Positions 35,104 through 45,234 are shown, counted from the stretch's first letter. The stretch: 64,000 nt of DNA from Mycolicibacterium sp. S2-37 (GCF_017352375.1 NZ_JAFEVR010000008.1:402992-466991); one strand, 5' to 3'. The notes: generated from the letters alone by a model not told the origin. Program-made: numbers and translations.

Positions 35104-36335
35104 TGGTCTCGTCGGTCCTCTCGGTCGGGTGAATCGGTCGCAACGTGGTGGGCATCGTCTGACGTATCGGGGTCGAAGGGGGGCTCGTGGTCCGGGTATG
35201 CCGGGATGGACAGGGTGAACGTCGAACCGGTACCGGGCTGACTCCACAGCCGGATGGACCCGTTGTGATTCGCGGCGACGTGTTTGACGATCGCCAGGCC
35301 GAGGCCGGTGCCGCCGGTCGCCCTCGAACGGGCCTTGTCGACGCGGAAGAACCGTTCGAAGACCCGCTCCTGGTCCGCCTTCTCGATACCGATGCCGCGG
35401 TCGGTCACCGATATCTCGATGCTGTCGCCTCGACGGCGGCGGCTCACCGATACCGGCGTGCCCTTCGGCGAGTACGCGATGGCGTTGGAGATCAGGTTGG
35501 CCAGCGCAGTCACCAGCAGCGACTCGTCGCCGTAGACCCGGAACCCGGTCGGGGCGTCGGTAGTGATCGCGATGTCGGCGTTGTCGGCGGCCACCTTGTG
35601 CCGGGTGAGGGCCTCGTTGACCACCGAGTCGACCTCCACGGCGTCGAGATCGGGCAACCGTTCGGCACCCTGGAGCCGGGACAGCTCGATCAGCTCACCG
35701 ACCATGTCCGCGAGCCGGCGCGATTCGGCGACCATCCGGTCGGCGAAGTGTCGCACCGTTTCGGGATCGTCTGCGGACGCCTGCAGCGCTTCGGCCAGCA
35801 GGCCCATGGCCCCGACCGGCGTCTTGAGTTCATGGCTGACGTTGGCCACGAAGTCCCGGCGGGTGGCCTCCATCCGGGCATGTTCGGACTGGTCGTCGAC
35901 GTAGACGACGGCGAAACGGCGGTCCTCTTCGGTCAGCAGACGCACCGTCCCGCGTACCGATATCCCGGACCGGCCGGGTCTGGACACCTTCCGCGGTGAC
36001 AGGTCGACGGAGACGCCCTGACCGGTGGCCAGGGTGCGTTCGGCGGCCTCCCAGGCACGCTCGTCGAGCAGCCGGTCCCTCACCAGGCCGAGCTCCGCGG
36101 CCCGTGCATTGCTGTACACGACGTCACGGAAGCCGTCGACCACCGCGATGCCGATCGGAGACGTGGACACGATGTGCGCCAGCATCTGCGAGACGGTGAT
36201 ACCGGCCTGGTCCACGGCGCGGCGCCGTCGGCGCTCCAGCACCCGTGGGGTGAGCGCCACGCCCACACCCACGCCGATCGCCAGCGTGAGTAGCGCCACG
36301 ACTGCCGTCAACAGCAGCGCGGATACCACACTCAC
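35100..36335 (-). CDS. senX3: sensor histidine kinase SenX3
   Basis: 411 residues: two N-terminal hydrophobic segments ([20 protein letters not shown]), a PAS-like domain, the phospho-acceptor H168 in [11 protein letters not shown], and an HATPase domain with [17 protein letters not shown] and [15 protein letters not shown]. It senses phosphate status and phosphorylates RegX3. GTG 36335 follows a TACGAT box by six bases. RegX3-like GTTCACC repeats occur in its upstream region. Corresponds to Rv0490. Confidence 0.96.
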   Translation of the reverse strand: MSVVSALLLTAVVALLTLAIGVGVGVALTPRVLERRRRRAVDQAGITVSQMLAHIVSTSPIGIAVVDGFRDVVYSNARAAELGLVRDRLLDERAWEAAERTLATGQGVSVDLSPRKVSRPGRSGISVRGTVRLLTEEDRRFAVVYVDDQSEHARMEATRRDFVANVSHELKTPVGAMGLLAEALQASADDPETVRHFADRMVAESRRLADMVGELIELSRLQGAERLPDLDAVEVDSVVNEALTRHKVAADNADIAITTDAPTGFRVYGDESLLVTALANLISNAIAYSPKGTPVSVSRRRRGDSIEISVTDRGIGIEKADQERVFERFFRVDKARSRATGGTGLGLAIVKHVAANHNGSIRLWSQPGTGSTFTLSIPAYPDHEPPFDPDTSDDAHHVATDSPDREDRRDQ

Positions 36336-36347
36336 GCGAAAATCGTA
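36336..36347 (-). promoter_or_regulatory. leaderless -10 box of senX3
   Basis: TACGAT on the minus strand (36347-36342), six bases before GTG 36335. Confidence 0.5.
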
Positions 36348-36354
36348 CGCAGGT

Positions 36355-36434
36355 GGTGAACGTCATCCCAGCAGCGTGCGGCCAAAACGCGACAAGTCAC
36401 AAATCGAAATGCAGGTGTTCCACCGCAGTTCACC
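36355..36434. promoter_or_regulatory. candidate RegX3 boxes upstream of senX3
   Basis: GTTCACC is present at 36428-36434 (plus strand), preceded by a near copy GTTCCACC at 36417-36424 (11 bp start to start), and a reverse copy GTTCACC at 36361-36355. An 11-bp direct repeat is the usual PhoB/RegX3 format. Autoregulation of senX3-regX3 by RegX3 is known in mycobacteria; that these are the sites is inference. Confidence 0.5.
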
Positions 36435-36464
36435 GGGCGTTTGCTCAGCGCCGTCCGGCGAGGA

Positions 36465-37220
36465 TCACTTGGCGCCCTGTGAGGCGACCGCCGCCGCACC
36501 GGCCTGCGCGGCCTCGGGGTCGAGATAGGTGCCACCGATGACCCTCGGTTTGAGGTCTGAGTCCAGGTCGTAGCGCAGCGGAATTCCGGTCGGGATGTTC
36601 AGCCCGACGACGTCCTCGTCGGACATACCGTCCAGGTACTTCACCAGAGCCCGCAGCGAGTTGCCGTGCGCAGCGATCAGCACCGTCTTGCCATCGCGCA
36701 GGTCGGGCACGATCGTCTGCTCGAAATACGGCACGAAGCGCGCGACGACGTCGGCCAGGCATTCGGTCAGCGGACCGCCCTCGATCGCGGCGTACCGCGG
36801 GTCGGTGTCCTGACTGAACGTGCTCCCCGCTTCGATCGGCGGCGGCGGCGTGTCATAGCTGCGCCGCCACGCCATGAACTGGTCCTCGCCGTACTTCTCT
36901 TTGGTCTCGGCCTTGTTCAGCCCCTGCAGAGCGCCGTAATGCCGCTCGTTGAGCCGCCAGTCGCGGTGCACCGGGATCCAGTGCCGGTCGGCCTTGTCCA
37001 GCGCGATGTTCGCGGTGGTGATCGCCCGGCGCAGCAGCGAGGTGTAGAGGACGTCGGGCAGCCGGTCGAGGTCACCCATCAGCTCCCCGGCCCGCGCCGC
37101 TTCCGCCCTGCCCTTGTCGGTGAGGTCGACGTCGACCCACCCGGTGAACAGGTTGAGCGCGTTCCATTCACTTTCGCCGTGGCGCAGCAGGATGAGCGTG
37201 GACCCGGAATTCTCAGCCAT
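36465..37220 (-). CDS. gpm1: 2,3-bisphosphoglycerate-dependent phosphoglycerate mutase
   Basis: 251-residue glycolytic enzyme interconverting 3- and 2-phosphoglycerate. [20 protein letters not shown] contains the catalytic histidine and [19 protein letters not shown] the second. ATG 37220 is preceded by GAGAGGA. It ends 129 bp before senX3; the intervening region holds the senX3 control signals. Corresponds to Rv0489. Confidence 0.96.
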   Translation of the reverse strand: MAENSGSTLILLRHGESEWNALNLFTGWVDVDLTDKGRAEAARAGELMGDLDRLPDVLYTSLLRRAITTANIALDKADRHWIPVHRDWRLNERHYGALQGLNKAETKEKYGEDQFMAWRRSYDTPPPPIEAGSTFSQDTDPRYAAIEGGPLTECLADVVARFVPYFEQTIVPDLRDGKTVLIAAHGNSLRALVKYLDGMSDEDVVGLNIPTGIPLRYDLDSDLKPRVIGGTYLDPEAAQAGAAAVASQGAK

Positions 37221-37244
37221 GCGGAAATCCTCTCATGCACGCCG

Positions 37245-37826
37245 TCAGCGGGCTGAGCCGTTGCGGCCGGGCTGCGCGCCGTCCTCGCCCTCGTCGATCA
37301 GGTGGCGGAACGCCCGCAGGTTCTTCAGCGACTCGCCCCTCGACACCCGCCACTCCCATTCCTTCTGGATGGAGGTGCGGAAGCCGAGCTCGAGCAGCGT
37401 GTTGAAGTCGGTGTCGACGGCCTCGAGCACCTGGCCCAGCACCCGGTCGACCTCGTCGGAGGTCACCGAGTGCAACGCCATCCGGCCCACCAGATAGATG
37501 TCGCCGACGTTGTCGAGGGTGTAGGCCACGCCGTAGAGCCGGCGGTTGCGCTTCAGCAGGAACCGGTAGACACCCTCGTGGTTCTCGTCGGGCTGACGGC
37601 ACACGAACGCCTCGATGCGCACCGAGTGCTCGCCGACCGAGAGGATCGTGTTGGTCTTGAGCCGTCGCTCCCCCGGCAGGGCGACGACGATGCCCGGGAG
37701 TCCGCCGTGCGTGCCCTCGTGGAAGGCGTACTCGAGGTCGTGCTCTTCGAGGGTGTCGACGATCGTCTGCTGCACCGTCTTGTCGGATCGCCCTGCGACC
37801 CAATCCGCCGCGCCGTCCTCGCTCAT
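37245..37826 (-). CDS. YbjN-domain protein (Rv0487-like)
   Basis: 193 residues of the YbjN / type III secretion chaperone-like fold: [29 protein letters not shown] and [19 protein letters not shown], with a conserved [11 protein letters not shown] helix. It is probably a cytoplasmic protein-binding factor; the partner is unknown. Its ATG overlaps the mshA stop by four bases, so synthesis is coupled to the mycothiol enzyme. Confidence 0.84.
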   Translation of the reverse strand: MSEDGAADWVAGRSDKTVQQTIVDTLEEHDLEYAFHEGTHGGLPGIVVALPGERRLKTNTILSVGEHSVRIEAFVCRQPDENHEGVYRFLLKRNRRLYGVAYTLDNVGDIYLVGRMALHSVTSDEVDRVLGQVLEAVDTDFNTLLELGFRTSIQKEWEWRVSRGESLKNLRAFRHLIDEGEDGAQPGRNGSAR

Positions 37827-39142
37827 GCCCGCACCCCTCGTCGCCGTGTGAACCGCCGTCCCGTCCGGCGGGCCGGCGCCTGATCTTCACGCGGATGCCG
37901 ATCCCGGTAGTCACTGATCGCGCGCCCGTAGCCGGCGAGCAGCCCGTCGACGGTGTGCGCCCAGGAGAAGGAGGCGGCGTGGTCGACGGCGGCACGGCTC
38001 ATGGTGGCCGGCCCCCGCTGCAGCAGGGTGTCGATCGTGTGCGCCCAGTCGCCGACGTCGTGGCCGCTCACCAGCGCACCGGTGATGCCGTCGCGCACCG
38101 CCACCGGCAGCCCGCCGACCGCGGCCGCCACGACCGGGGTGCCGCAGGCCTGCGCCTCGACCGCCACCAATCCGAACGACTCCGAATAGCTCGGGACGGC
38201 GACCAGGTCGGCCGCCCGGTAGACCATCACCAGCCGCTCCCGCGACTGCGGCGGCAGGAATGTGACGCGGTCGCCGATGCCCAGTTCGTCGGCCAGGGCG
38301 ATCAGATTTTGCGGTGCTGCCAGCCCGCTGCCCGACGGCCCGCCCGCGACCACCACGCGGACGCCCGGCAGTTTGGCCGCCGCGCGGAGCAGGATGTCCG
38401 GGGCTTTCAGCGGTTGGATCCGGCCCACGAACGCCACGACGGGTTCGTCGAGCGGCAACCCGAGCGCGGCGCGCGCCGCGCGCCGGTCGCCGGGGGTGAA
38501 CATCTCGAGATCGACGCCGGGGTGGACCACGTCGATGCGGGAGCGGTCGGCGTGATGCAACTCGACGAGCTGCTGGGCTTCGAGTTCGGTGTTGACGATG
38601 AGCCGGTCCGCCTCGTCGACGACCTGCTGCTCTCCCACCGCCCGCAGAGGCGGTTCGGGCGCATCCCCCTCGGCGAGGGCGGCATTCTTGACCGCGGCCA
38701 GTGTGTGGGCGGTGTGCACCAGCGGCACCGCCCAGCGGTCGCGGGCCAGCCAGCCGACCTGGCCGGACAACCAGTAGTGCGAGTGGACGATGTCGTAGTA
38801 GCCGGGTTCGTGGGTGGCCTCGGCCCGCAATACGCCGGCGGTGAACGCGCACAGCTGGGTGGGCAGATCGTATTTGTCGAGGCCCTCGAACGGCCCGGCG
38901 ACGACGTTGCGCACCAGGACCCCGGGCGCCACCCGGACCACGGGCGGATCGGCTGAGGAGGTGGCGCGCGTGAAGATCTCGACCTCGACGCCGCGGCGGG
39001 CCAGATGCAACGCACTCTGCATCACGTAGACGTTCATTCCGCCGGCGTCACCGGTGCCCGGCTGGGCCAGCGGTGACGTGTGCACCGACAACACGGCTAC
39101 GCGCTGGGGCGGCCGACCGGGCGGATCCGTTGCAGGACGCAC
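37823..39142 (-). CDS. mshA: D-inositol-3-phosphate glycosyltransferase
   Basis: 439-residue GT4 glycosyltransferase that joins UDP-GlcNAc to inositol-3-phosphate, the first step of mycothiol synthesis. [26 protein letters not shown] is the acceptor/phosphate loop, AHTLAAVKN and [23 protein letters not shown] are donor-site segments, and [22 protein letters not shown] is the C-terminal E-x7-E motif. GTG 39142 follows TAGACA by seven bases. Corresponds to Rv0486; the N-terminus is shorter than the annotated M. tuberculosis form. Confidence 0.95.
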   Translation of the reverse strand: MRPATDPPGRPPQRVAVLSVHTSPLAQPGTGDAGGMNVYVMQSALHLARRGVEVEIFTRATSSADPPVVRVAPGVLVRNVVAGPFEGLDKYDLPTQLCAFTAGVLRAEATHEPGYYDIVHSHYWLSGQVGWLARDRWAVPLVHTAHTLAAVKNAALAEGDAPEPPLRAVGEQQVVDEADRLIVNTELEAQQLVELHHADRSRIDVVHPGVDLEMFTPGDRRAARAALGLPLDEPVVAFVGRIQPLKAPDILLRAAAKLPGVRVVVAGGPSGSGLAAPQNLIALADELGIGDRVTFLPPQSRERLVMVYRAADLVAVPSYSESFGLVAVEAQACGTPVVAAAVGGLPVAVRDGITGALVSGHDVGDWAHTIDTLLQRGPATMSRAAVDHAASFSWAHTVDGLLAGYGRAISDYRDRHPREDQAPARRTGRRFTRRRGVRA

Positions 39143-39155
39143 ACAGTCATGTCTA
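39143..39155 (-). promoter_or_regulatory. leaderless -10 box of mshA
   Basis: TAGACA on the minus strand (39155-39150), seven bases before GTG 39142; decides the short N-terminus. Confidence 0.5.
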
Positions 39156-39163
39156 CACCCCGG

Positions 39164-40441
39164 TCAGGCGGACACCTCCGGACGGCGGGGCAGCGCGCGG
39201 CGCATCGCCGCGATCGGATCGGCGAACAGGCCGCTGAGCGACACCACACCGGCCCCGGCCTCCTGCACCCGGTTGCCGAATGTGGTGAGCCGGAGGTCGC
39301 GCGCCGGCAGCACCGACCGGGCGGCGAACGCGGCCTCCACCGCGGGCATCGCCTCGGGGTATTCGGTGAACGCCTGCCCGCCGACCACGAGATCGTCCGG
39401 GTTGAGCATGTCGCGCAGCAGTGCGACGGCCTCGCCGAGCACCCGCGCCCGTTCGGCCAGCAGCGCACGGGCGGATTCGTTGCCCTGCCGGGCCGCCCGC
39501 AGCACCGCGGCCATCGTCGAGGTCGGTCCTTCAGCAGCGACGATGCGCTGTCTGCGCGCGGCGGTGAGCACCGCCTCATCGCTCACGGTGGATTCGAGTT
39601 GTCCTGTGCCGCCGAGCAATTCCGACTGTGCGGGCAGGGCGGCGATGGTGCCGGGGCCGCTGGCCGGCGAGTGCACGCGCCCGCCGATCGACAACGCGAA
39701 GCCGACGGTCTCCCGGGCATAGACGTACAGGCTCGTCGCCGACGGATTCGTCCCTGGACCACCGGATGGGCGCTGCGCACCGAGCAGGAGCTCGGCGCCG
39801 GCCATCGCGTCGACATGCGAGGCCACCGAGACCGGTAGACCGAGCGCGTCGGCGAGCACCGGCCCGACCGGCGCCTGCGACCAGCCCAGCCGCGGGTGGT
39901 CGAGGTAACCGCTGCTGCCGTCGACGACACCGCCGGCAGCCACACCCGCCCACAGCGGACGGCGCCGATGCCATCGGCTCAGATACCGGGCGGCGCTGAC
40001 CGACAGCGTGGCCAGCGCGGCGCTCTGCGGACCCCGCGGCGTCGGCGTCTCGACCACGTCGAGGGTGCGGCCGAACAGATCGGTGGCCACGATGCTGGTG
40101 GTCCTGGCGCCGATGTGAATGCCGAGCGTGAGGAACGGCTCGTGGTTGACCTCGACCGGGACGCGGGGCCGGCCGATGGCGCCGGACACCGCGAGATCGG
40201 CGCGTTCACGCAGCAGACCGGCATCCAGCAGCGCGCTGACCTGCCGGTTCACCGTGGCGATGCTCAGGCCGGTGATGCGGGCGACGGCGTCGCGGGCGAT
40301 CGGTCCGCGCAGCCGCGCGGCGGCGAACACCGATGCGGCAGCGGCGTCGGCGACCTTCAGCGACGGCGCCACGACCCGCGTCGTCGACGGGACGCGGCGC
40401 AGAACGGTGGGAGCAGGAGGAGCGGCGAGGGTGGTGTTCAC
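39164..40441 (-). CDS. ROK-family transcriptional regulator (Rv0485-like)
   Basis: 425 residues: an N-terminal winged helix (RDAVARITGLSIATVNRQVSALLDAGLL) and a ROK sugar-kinase-like domain (TLGIHIGARTTSIVATDLFG; GVAAGGVVDGSSGYL). The ATP motif is degenerate, suggesting ligand sensing without kinase activity. In M. tuberculosis Rv0485 affects expression of the pe13/ppe18 genes; that locus is absent here, so the role in this organism is unknown. It precedes mshA by 21 bp. Confidence 0.88.
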   Translation of the reverse strand: MNTTLAAPPAPTVLRRVPSTTRVVAPSLKVADAAAASVFAAARLRGPIARDAVARITGLSIATVNRQVSALLDAGLLRERADLAVSGAIGRPRVPVEVNHEPFLTLGIHIGARTTSIVATDLFGRTLDVVETPTPRGPQSAALATLSVSAARYLSRWHRRRPLWAGVAAGGVVDGSSGYLDHPRLGWSQAPVGPVLADALGLPVSVASHVDAMAGAELLLGAQRPSGGPGTNPSATSLYVYARETVGFALSIGGRVHSPASGPGTIAALPAQSELLGGTGQLESTVSDEAVLTAARRQRIVAAEGPTSTMAAVLRAARQGNESARALLAERARVLGEAVALLRDMLNPDDLVVGGQAFTEYPEAMPAVEAAFAARSVLPARDLRLTTFGNRVQEAGAGVVSLSGLFADPIAAMRRALPRRPEVSA

Positions 40442-40623
40442 GAGAGGAGTCCTGTCGAGAGAGGCGGATGACGTGGCCTATTGCGCTTGACCACACCTGC
40501 GACTCAACGGGACTTGGAAGAAGCTTCCCTCGGCTTGGTCAGGCGCGACGACAACAGCGACAACAGTGCTGCGCGTCGAAGGCCTGACCGTTCCGGAACA
40601 CGGCTCGAATTTAGCACGCTGAC

Positions 40624-40636
40624 TAAGGTTGGGCAG
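40624..40636 (+). promoter_or_regulatory. leaderless -10 box of the SDR gene
   Basis: TAAGGT at 40624-40629, seven bases before ATG 40637; it rejects the longer upstream frame. Confidence 0.5.
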
Positions 40637-41395
40637 ATGACGACTCCACAGGCCGGTCAGCGCGTCGCGGTTGTCACCGGGGCCAGCTCCGGGATCGGCG
40701 AAGCCACCGCCAGAACGCTTGCCGCACAAGGCTTTCACGTGGTGTGCGCGGCGCGTCGAAGGGATCGCGTCGAGGCGGTCGCCGCCGAGCTGGGAGGTAC
40801 CGCCGTTGTGGCCGACGTCACGTCGGCCGACGACGTCGCCGCGCTCGCCGAGGCCGTGGGGCGGGTGGACGTGCTGGTGAACAACGCCGGCGGCGCACGC
40901 GGTCTGGAGCCGGTGGCCGACGCCGACATCGAGCACTGGCGGTGGATGTGGGAGGCCAACGTGCTCGGCACGCTGCAGGTGACCCGCGCGCTGCTGCCCA
41001 AGCTCATCGCCTCCGGCGACGGACTGATCGTCACCGTGACGTCGATCGCCGCGGTCGAGATCTACGACAACGGTGGCGGCTACACCTCGGCCAAACACGC
41101 CCAGGGTGTGCTGCACCGCACGCTGCGCAGCGAGCTGCTCGGAAAACCGGTGCGGCTCACCGAGGTTGCGCCCGGAATGGTGAAGACCGATTTCTCACTG
41201 AACCGGTTCGAGGGCGACGAGGAACGTGCCGACGCGGTCTACCGCGGCGTGACGCCGCTGGTGGCCGAGGACATCGCGGAGGTCATCGGGTTCGTGGCCA
41301 GCCGTCCGTCGCACGTCGACCTCGACCTCATCGTGGTCCGCCCCCGTGACCAGGTCAGCGGCGCGAGCGGCTCCCGGTTCAACCGCAACGTCTGA
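40637..41395 (+). CDS. short-chain dehydrogenase/reductase (Rv0484c-like)
   Basis: 252-residue classical SDR. The cofactor loop TGASSGIG is near residue 15, NNAGG follows, and the Ser-Tyr-Lys catalytic set is in TSIAAVEIY...GGYTSAKHAQ (Y-x3-K). It is probably NADP-dependent oxidoreductase of unknown substrate. Divergent from the ROK regulator with a 195-bp gap. The upstream frame that adds 52 residues is not supported. Confidence 0.87.
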   Translation: MTTPQAGQRVAVVTGASSGIGEATARTLAAQGFHVVCAARRRDRVEAVAAELGGTAVVADVTSADDVAALAEAVGRVDVLVNNAGGARGLEPVADADIEHWRWMWEANVLGTLQVTRALLPKLIASGDGLIVTVTSIAAVEIYDNGGGYTSAKHAQGVLHRTLRSELLGKPVRLTEVAPGMVKTDFSLNRFEGDEERADAVYRGVTPLVAEDIAEVIGFVASRPSHVDLDLIVVRPRDQVSGASGSRFNRNV

Positions 41396-41429
41396 GATCT
41401 TCATTTTACGTTCGCGTGAATCAATGGGC

Positions 41430-41450
41430 CGCGGGACGTTATCGTCCACT
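41430..41450. promoter_or_regulatory. short inverted repeat upstream of the secreted peptide
   Basis: The stretch GGACG-TTAT-CGTCC lies around 41435-41449, about 40 bp before ATG 41486. It may be an operator or the remnant of a terminator for the SDR gene. Coordinates approximate. Confidence 0.3.
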
Positions 41451-41485
41451 CGACAATTCGATTCGGCTGAACAGGGTGGGATGAC

Positions 41486-41734
41486 ATGAAGAAGGTGATT
41501 GCGGCCGCTGCACTGGCGTTTGCGGGCTTGATGGGCGCAGCGGGAACGGCCAATGCCACTGATTACCTGGAGACCGACGCCAACGGGAACCCGTGGTTCT
41601 GGCCCACCGAGGCCGAATGCCAGTCGGACGCCCCCATCGTCTGGAACGATCCGAACTTCGACCGGGCCTTCCCGTACTGGTACTGCGCCCCGGGCGACGG
41701 CGGCTTCTACCTGTTCAGCACCGACGGTCAGTAG
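41486..41734 (+). CDS. small secreted protein, 82 residues
   Basis: Signal peptide MKKVIAAAALAFAGLMGAAGTANA with a predicted cut after ANA, leaving a ~58-residue mature protein rich in Trp, Tyr, Asp and Asn (NPWFWPTEAECQSD and RAFPYWYCAPGDGGFYLFSTDG). Two cysteines may form one disulfide. GGGTGGGATGAC supplies a ribosome site. I do not recognise a family. It is convergent with the L,D-transpeptidase gene, 5 bp apart. Confidence 0.8.
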   Translation: MKKVIAAAALAFAGLMGAAGTANATDYLETDANGNPWFWPTEAECQSDAPIVWNDPNFDRAFPYWYCAPGDGGFYLFSTDGQ

Positions 41735-41739
41735 GCAGG

Positions 41740-43038
41740 TCAGCCGCCGGGACGGCCGTCGGCCGGTTGGGGCGCGCCGGAGGGCGTCGCCGGCGCCGTG
41801 CTGGGCAGACCCGCCGGTGCGGCCTCCGAGCTGACCGCCGACATCGACTTCCACTCGTCCCACGGCACCGCCCAGTCCCAGATGTCGCCGTCGGCGTAGG
41901 ACAGGTCGATCCGGGTACCGGTGACCTCGACCGGATCCCCGTACATCGCGGTGTTGAAGTACTGCTCGGCGTCGGTGATCGACAGGTTGATACAGCCGTT
42001 GGTGACATTGCTGTTGCCCTGCGCACCCGAACTGGCCGGGTTGGCGTGGATGAACTCACCGTTGTTGGAGATCCGCACCGCAAAACGCTCGCGCACGTTG
42101 GCGTAGCCGGCGGCCGGGTTGGTCATGTAGAAGTCCTCGTACTTCTCGGTGACCACGTGGATGCCGCTGCGGGTGACGTTGCGGTCCAGGTCGCCTTCGC
42201 CGTAGCTGCACGGGAAGTCCATGATCACCGCGCCCGCCTCGTCGATGACCTGGATGCGGTGGCTGGACGCTTCGGCCTTGACGATCTGCCTGCGGCCGAT
42301 GGTGAAGTCCAGCGACGAGTCGGCAGCGCCGTAGGCGTCGGCCCCGAACTTCACGCCGTAGAGCTTGGCGTCGACACGCACGGTGGTACCCGGCGCGTAG
42401 TACTCCCTGGTGCGCCAGTGCACGCGTGAGCCGCCCGCCTCGTCGGGCAGCCAGCCCCAGCTGCCCTCGGTGGGCGGGTTCGTCGTCACCGACAACGCCC
42501 GCTCGACGGTGGCCCGGTCGGCGTCGTCGATCGCCGCGTCGAACTGCAGGATGACCGGCGCGGCGATCCCGACGGTCTGCCCGTCGGAAAGCTGGAACTG
42601 TCCGCTGACCTTGGTGGAGGGGTCGACCGTACTGAATTCACCGCGCACCGGCACGGCCTTGCCGTCCTGGCCGACGGCCGATCCGGACCACGTGTACGTG
42701 GCGCCGTATCCCAGCGGTTCGGAGGTGGTGAAAATGGTCCGGTCCCGGTTGAGCGACCCGGCGACGACCTTGCCGCTGGCGTTGGCCAAAGCGATGCGCT
42801 GGAACCAGCCGTCGGTGACCTTGACGCTGACCGGAGCCGTCGGCGCCACATCGGTCGCCGACGTCGCAGGCTCGAAGGACAGCGTGGCCGGTGCGGGTGC
42901 GGTCGAGGTCTCAAGCGCGCCGCCGCCGGTGGACACCTTGCTACAGGCGGCCAGCGCGGCGGGCGCGACCAGTCCGACCGCCAAAGCGGTCAGGGCGCGA
43001 CGCCGGTTGATCGGCGGCAGCTTGTCGGCGGCACTCAC
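41740..43038 (-). CDS. lprQ: L,D-transpeptidase lipoprotein (LprQ/LdtMt5-like)
   Basis: 432 residues. A lipoprotein signal ([20 protein letters not shown], lipid-anchored C32), two Ig-like domains, and a YkuD catalytic domain with H in [11 protein letters not shown] and catalytic C349 in [10 protein letters not shown]. In the usual motif the residue before Gly-Cys is His; here it is Asn (TNGC). It forms 3-3 cross-links in peptidoglycan. The Pro/Ala-rich C-terminal tail is like that of M. tuberculosis Rv0483. GTG 43038 follows TATGTT by eight bases. Confidence 0.92.
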   Translation of the reverse strand: MSAADKLPPINRRRALTALAVGLVAPAALAACSKVSTGGGALETSTAPAPATLSFEPATSATDVAPTAPVSVKVTDGWFQRIALANASGKVVAGSLNRDRTIFTTSEPLGYGATYTWSGSAVGQDGKAVPVRGEFSTVDPSTKVSGQFQLSDGQTVGIAAPVILQFDAAIDDADRATVERALSVTTNPPTEGSWGWLPDEAGGSRVHWRTREYYAPGTTVRVDAKLYGVKFGADAYGAADSSLDFTIGRRQIVKAEASSHRIQVIDEAGAVIMDFPCSYGEGDLDRNVTRSGIHVVTEKYEDFYMTNPAAGYANVRERFAVRISNNGEFIHANPASSGAQGNSNVTNGCINLSITDAEQYFNTAMYGDPVEVTGTRIDLSYADGDIWDWAVPWDEWKSMSAVSSEAAPAGLPSTAPATPSGAPQPADGRPGG

Positions 43039-43052
43039 GTTTGTCCAACATA
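43039..43052 (-). promoter_or_regulatory. leaderless -10 box of the L,D-transpeptidase gene
   Basis: TATGTT on the minus strand (43052-43047), eight bases before GTG 43038. Confidence 0.45.
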
Positions 43053-43098
43053 CCCAGACCGCGCGCCGATCAACGTCAAGGCAGGTGTGAGTCTCGCC

Positions 43099-44151
43099 CT
43101 AGAGCGAGCAGCCGATCAGCACCGGTTCGGGGACGAGTTCGATTCCGAACGCGTTCTGCACGCCGTCGCGGACCCTCCTGGCCAGGGCGATCACGTCGGC
43201 CGATGTCGCGTCACCGCGGTTGGTCAGCGCCAGGGCGTGTTTGGTGGACAACCGCACCGGGGCGTCCTCACCGGGGAATCCCTTCCCGAAGCCGGCGTGC
43301 TCGACCAGCCATCCCGCGGCCAGCTTGACCCCGTCAGGGGCGGCGAAGCTGGGCACCTGCTCCGCTGAATCGCGCTGGATGCGCTGGAACTCCGCGCCGG
43401 TGACAACGGGATTGGTGAAGAAGGATCCGACGCTCCAGGTGTCGCGGTCGGCGTCGTCGAGCACCATGCCCTTACCCGACCGCAGTGCCAGCACCGCCTC
43501 CCGCACGCGGACGGGGTCGGTGCGGGTCCCTGGTTCGGCATCGAGCGCACGGGCCAGTTCGCCGTAGCGCAACGGCGCACTGCGTCCCTCGGTGTCGAGG
43601 GCGAACTCCACCTCGAGCACGACCGCGTGGGGGGAGCGCTTGAGCACGCTGGTGCGGTAGCCGAATCCCAGGTGCCGCGGCGCCACCCATTCGTCGGCGC
43701 CGGTGCGCCGGTCGAACAACCGCACCCGGCGGATGGTGTCGGCAACCTCCGCCCCGTAGGCGCCGACGTTCTGCACGGGCGTCGCACCTGTCGAACCCGG
43801 GATGCCGGAGAGGCATTCGAGCCCGCCCAGCCCGTGTGCCTGTGCGGTCACCACGACGTCGTCCCAGGACGCGCCCGCCTCCGCGCGTATGACTCCGTCG
43901 CGGACGCTGATCTCGGTGTTCTGGACACGGATCACGGTCAGGTCGGCGAGGTCGTCGGAGAGCACCACGTTGGATCCCCCGGCCAGGATGAGGGCGTCGC
44001 GGGTGGCCGGGGCGCGCAGCGCGGCCACGAGTTGTTCGGTGCTGGTGGCGGTGACGAGCGTCGCGGCGACCGGGCCCACGCGCAACGTGGTCAGCGGAGC
44101 GAGCGGAACGTCCGCCTCGACCGCCGCGCCCGCCAGTTCCTGACCGCTCAC
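43099..44151 (-). CDS. murB: UDP-N-acetylenolpyruvoylglucosamine reductase
   Basis: 350-residue FAD enzyme reducing enolpyruvyl-UDP-GlcNAc to UDP-MurNAc in the cytoplasm. [15 protein letters not shown] and [15 protein letters not shown] form the FAD site, [24 protein letters not shown] the conserved core, and YRTSVLKR plus [11 protein letters not shown] the active site. Corresponds to Rv0482, next to the L,D-transpeptidase gene as in M. tuberculosis. GTG 44151 follows TACCGT by eight bases. Confidence 0.95.
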   Translation of the reverse strand: MSGQELAGAAVEADVPLAPLTTLRVGPVAATLVTATSTEQLVAALRAPATRDALILAGGSNVVLSDDLADLTVIRVQNTEISVRDGVIRAEAGASWDDVVVTAQAHGLGGLECLSGIPGSTGATPVQNVGAYGAEVADTIRRVRLFDRRTGADEWVAPRHLGFGYRTSVLKRSPHAVVLEVEFALDTEGRSAPLRYGELARALDAEPGTRTDPVRVREAVLALRSGKGMVLDDADRDTWSVGSFFTNPVVTGAEFQRIQRDSAEQVPSFAAPDGVKLAAGWLVEHAGFGKGFPGEDAPVRLSTKHALALTNRGDATSADVIALARRVRDGVQNAFGIELVPEPVLIGCSL

Positions 44152-44177
44152 GGGCCGTAACGGTAGCCTGGCCAGCT
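44152..44177. promoter_or_regulatory. overlapping divergent -10 boxes of murB and DUF2505 gene
   Basis: Plus strand: TAGCCT (44164-44169) eight bases before ATG 44178. Minus strand: TACCGT (44165-44160) eight bases before GTG 44151. The two -10 boxes share two base pairs, so polymerase probably cannot occupy both promoters at once. This is a compact switch between two leaderless genes. Confidence 0.5.
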
Positions 44178-44681
44178 ATGCCTCGCTCATTCGACTTGGC
44201 CGCCGAATACGACGGCACCGTCGAACAGGTCCACCGGGCGTTCGGCGACGAAGCCTATTGGCTGGCACGGCTGGCCGATTCGGGCGCCGACGACGCGACA
44301 CTCGACGGGTTGAAGCTCGGCGCCGACGGCGGCATCGACGTGACCACCACCCAGGTGCTGCGTGCCGACCGGTTACCCGCGGTGGTCACCCAGTTCCATC
44401 GCGGCGACCTGGCCATCCAGCGCGAGGAGGTCTGGAGCGGGGTCGACGCCGGCCAGGCGACGGCGACCGTCAACGGTTCGATCCCGGGCGCCCCGGTGGC
44501 GCTCACCGGGACTGCGGTGCTCGCACCGGGACCGTCCGGCGGCGCCCGGCTGCAGCTCAAGGTGACCGTCGAGGTGCGGGTTCCCCTGGTGGGCGGCAAG
44601 ATCGAGAGCTTCATCGGCAGTGGCCTGGTCGAGCTGATGATCGCCGAACAGCGCTTCACCACCACGTGGATCAACGCGTGA
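44178..44681 (+). CDS. DUF2505 protein, first copy (Rv0481c-like)
   Basis: 167 residues of the DUF2505 family (SRPBCC-like beta barrel): ATG then PRSFDLAAEYDGTVEQVHRAFGDEAYW, and VEVRVPLVGGKIESFIGSGLVELMIAEQRFTTTW at the end. Such proteins bind hydrophobic ligands; no ligand known. It is followed by a second copy overlapping by four bases. Divergent from murB. Confidence 0.85.
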   Translation: MPRSFDLAAEYDGTVEQVHRAFGDEAYWLARLADSGADDATLDGLKLGADGGIDVTTTQVLRADRLPAVVTQFHRGDLAIQREEVWSGVDAGQATATVNGSIPGAPVALTGTAVLAPGPSGGARLQLKVTVEVRVPLVGGKIESFIGSGLVELMIAEQRFTTTWINA

Positions 44682-45193
44682 GCCGACAGATGGAGCACAC
44701 GCTCGCTTTCGACGCGCCCGCCGCGGAGATCCACGCTCATTTCATCTCCGAGGAGTATTGGCGGACGCTGACGGAGTTCTACCGCGGCCTCAACCCGCGT
44801 ACCGAACTCACCCTGTTCCGCGCCGAGGACGGCGGCGCCGACGTCGCGCTGAGTCAGGTGCTGCCCCGCGACGACCTGCCGCCGATCGCGCGCACGGTGA
44901 TGCCCGTCGACATGGTGATCACCCGCCGGCAGCACTTCGGCCCGTACGATCCCCAGAAGCGTTGCGCCATCGGGACTTTCGTCGCAACCATGCCCCGAGC
45001 GCCCGGCCGGCTGGACGGCGGGTACGAACTGTCCGACACGGACATCGGTTGCCGTTTCCGCGTGCGCAGTTCCTGCAAGGTCTCGATCCCGCTGGTCGGC
45101 GGAACGCTGGAAGAGCTCATCCTGACCAACATGCGCATCATGTTCGACGAGGAGCGCAACTTCACCGCAGGCTGGCTGGCCGCCCGACGCTGA
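44678..45193 (+). CDS. DUF2505 protein, second copy
   Basis: 171 residues, same family as the upstream gene: EHTLAFDAPAAEIHAHFISEEYW at the start and CKVSIPLVGGTLEELILTNMRIMFDEERNFTAGWL at the end. The shared PLVGG...E and FTxxW patterns show tandem duplication, but the middles differ strongly, so the event is old. GTG 44678 overlaps the upstream TGA; ATG 44690 is an alternative. Function unknown. Confidence 0.83.
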   Translation: MSRQMEHTLAFDAPAAEIHAHFISEEYWRTLTEFYRGLNPRTELTLFRAEDGGADVALSQVLPRDDLPPIARTVMPVDMVITRRQHFGPYDPQKRCAIGTFVATMPRAPGRLDGGYELSDTDIGCRFRVRSSCKVSIPLVGGTLEELILTNMRIMFDEERNFTAGWLAARR

Positions 45194-45234
45194 GAGCGGC
45201 CGCGTCGGTCCCGCCCGGCGCGCACCGGCGGTCC

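Noticed and set aside
40481..40636. N-terminal extension of the SDR protein
   Set aside because: No family likeness; the Rossmann domain starts just after ATG 40637, which has a -10 box at 40624.
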